DNA of 39,799 nucleotides from Marisediminicola senii (lineage in GTDB: Bacteria > Actinomycetota > Actinomycetes > Actinomycetales > Microbacteriaceae). Position numbers and translations under genes: made by a program. The stretch covers positions 1 to 39,799 of the forward strand of contig NZ_JAALGE010000027.1 in assembly GCF_011057645.1 (NCBI RefSeq), in the 5' to 3' direction. Below, piece after piece: positions 38,855 through 39,799 of the stretch; positions within the stretch are counted from its first letter, which is position 1; every line of letters starts with the position of its first letter. The notes beneath the pieces are model-generated. The model was given only the letters and a program-made list of their open reading frames with translations. It was not told the origin of the DNA and made no database searches.

Positions 38855-39799
38855 CCCGCAGCATCATCCCCGAGCTCTCCGACTACGAGGTCTGGTTCGT
38901 CACCGGCAGCCAGAACCTCTACGGCGAGGAGACCCTCCAGCAGGTCGCCGAGCAGTCGCAGCGAATCGCCGCCGCGCTGCAGGACGCCACCGGAATCCCG
39001 GTCACCGTCACCTGGAAGCCCGTGCTCAAGGACTCCGACTCGATCAAGCGCCTCGCCCTCGACGCGAACGCCGACGACAGGGTCATCGGCGTCATCGCGT
39101 GGATGCACACCTTCAGCCCCGCGAAGATGTGGATCACCGGCCTCGACCTGCTGCGCAAGCCGCTGCTGCACCTGCACACGCAGGCGAACGTCGAGCTGCC
39201 GTGGGCCGAGATCGACATGGACTTCATGAACCTCAACCAGGCCGCGCACGGCGACCGGGAGTTCGGCTACATCCAGACCCGCCTCGGCGTCGCCCGCAAG
39301 ACCGTCGTCGGCCACGTATCGAACCCCGCGGTCATCGCGCAGGTGGGCACCTGGAGCCGCGCCGCCGCCGGCTGGGCCGCCACCCACGACCTCAAGCTCG
39401 CGCGCTTCGGCGACAACATGCGCTTCGTCGCCGTTACAGAGGGCGACAAGACCGAGGCCGAGCTGCAGTTCGGCGTGCAGGTCAACACCTGGGGCGTGAA
39501 CGACCTGGTCGAAGCGGTGGATGCCGCATCCGACGCCGATGTCGACGCCCTCGTCGCCGAGTACGAAGAGCTCTACGAGGTCGTGCCAGAGCTGCGGGCG
39601 GGCGGCGACCGCCACGACTCCCTGCGCTACGGGGCCCGGATCGAGCTCGGCCTGCGCTCGTTCCTCGAGGCGGGCGGGGTCAGCGCGTTCACCACGAGCT
39701 TCGAAGACCTCGGCGGCCTGCGCCCGCTGCCCCGCCTCGCCCTGCCGCGGCTGATGGCCGCCGGCTACGGCCTCCGCGCGGGGGGCGGCTGGGAGGCGG
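38851..39799 (+). CDS. araA: L-arabinose isomerase (3'-truncated by window end)
   Basis: 316 codons and one extra base are present of the usual ~500. N-terminal part is canonical: [60 protein letters not shown], and [15 protein letters not shown]. From codon 295 on, the sequence departs sharply from the family's expected GLAxQRLMADGYGFGAEGDW-type region: residues read [23 protein letters not shown]. The Glu expected near residue 311 (catalytic in E. coli AraA) is Gly. This looks like low-quality sequence at a contig end rather than a real variant. It isomerises L-arabinose to L-ribulose. Confidence 0.93.
   Translation, partial: MTRSIIPELSDYEVWFVTGSQNLYGEETLQQVAEQSQRIAAALQDATGIPVTVTWKPVLKDSDSIKRLALDANADDRVIGVIAWMHTFSPAKMWITGLDLLRKPLLHLHTQANVELPWAEIDMDFMNLNQAAHGDREFGYIQTRLGVARKTVVGHVSNPAVIAQVGTWSRAAAGWAATHDLKLARFGDNMRFVAVTEGDKTEAELQFGVQVNTWGVNDLVEAVDAASDADVDALVAEYEELYEVVPELRAGGDRHDSLRYGARIELGLRSFLEAGGVSAFTTSFEDLGGLRPLPRLALPRLMAAGYGLRAGGGWEA

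Noticed and set aside
1-39799. Mobile elements, prophage, toxin-antitoxin or defence islands
   Set aside because: No transposase, integrase, terminal inverted repeats, target duplications, phage structural genes or known defence families were seen. The YqaJ-like gene is the only phage-associated domain.

Overview
The window is high-GC DNA from an actinomycete, most likely a member of the Microbacteriaceae. The reasons are the order murB / aspartate aminotransferase / tRNA-Trp / secE / nusG / rplK / rplA / rplJ / rplL, a NusG with a long acidic N-terminal extension, a DUF2510 protein, frequent GTG starts and several apparently leaderless genes. The sequence begins inside the 3' end of a 23S rRNA and ends inside araA. 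The last ~80 bases carry a cluster of improbable substitutions, so this may be a whole draft contig with a poor-quality right end.

Layout. 1-455: 23S end, 5S rRNA and terminator. 505-3108: accessory genes (DUF1697, TetR regulator, DUF2510 membrane protein), two repeat-rich intergenic regions, and a complete transcription unit for a 26-residue peptide ending LLQCDSCQ. 3154-5071: a MaoC-type hydratase pair (hadA/hadB-like) overlapping murB. 5136-6907: an ABC-2 type exporter. 6974-11083: an envelope-stress module made of a small membrane protein, a PspC/LiaF-like protein, a divergent PspC-histidine kinase and a NarL-type regulator. 11090-13010: a lipoprotein and a class I aminotransferase. 13055-16153: tRNA-Trp, secE, nusG, rplK, rplA. 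16251-23732: acetyltransferase, PRISE-like reductase, zinc-type alcohol dehydrogenase, Pr6Pr membrane protein, YqaJ-like nuclease, an OmpR/HisKA two-component pair and an epimerase. 23806-25041: L10 leader with attenuator, rplJ, rplL. 25261-28835: an alpha-glucoside-type sugar importer without its own ATPase. 28947-32299: an ABC exporter, then DUF305 and DUF3105 membrane proteins. 32531-35085: cystathionine beta-synthase and cystathionine gamma-synthase/lyase. 35160-39799: a LacI-type regulator followed by araB-araD-araA.

How the genes work together. The translation cluster follows the usual actinobacterial order but is interrupted between rplA and rplJ by about 7.6 kb of metabolic and signalling genes. 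The rplJL pair has its own attenuated leader. The arabinose genes form a self-contained regulon: nearly identical 18-bp operators lie in front of the LacI-type regulator and in front of the araB promoter. The two amino-acid genes form a reverse-transsulfuration pair (homocysteine to cysteine).

The most unusual features are the orphan 26-residue peptide unit, and the tandem duplication of the 3' ends (stop codons included) of both convergent genes around 17.9-18.2 kb, with units of 17 bp and 34 bp. No IS element, prophage, CRISPR array or integron was found.
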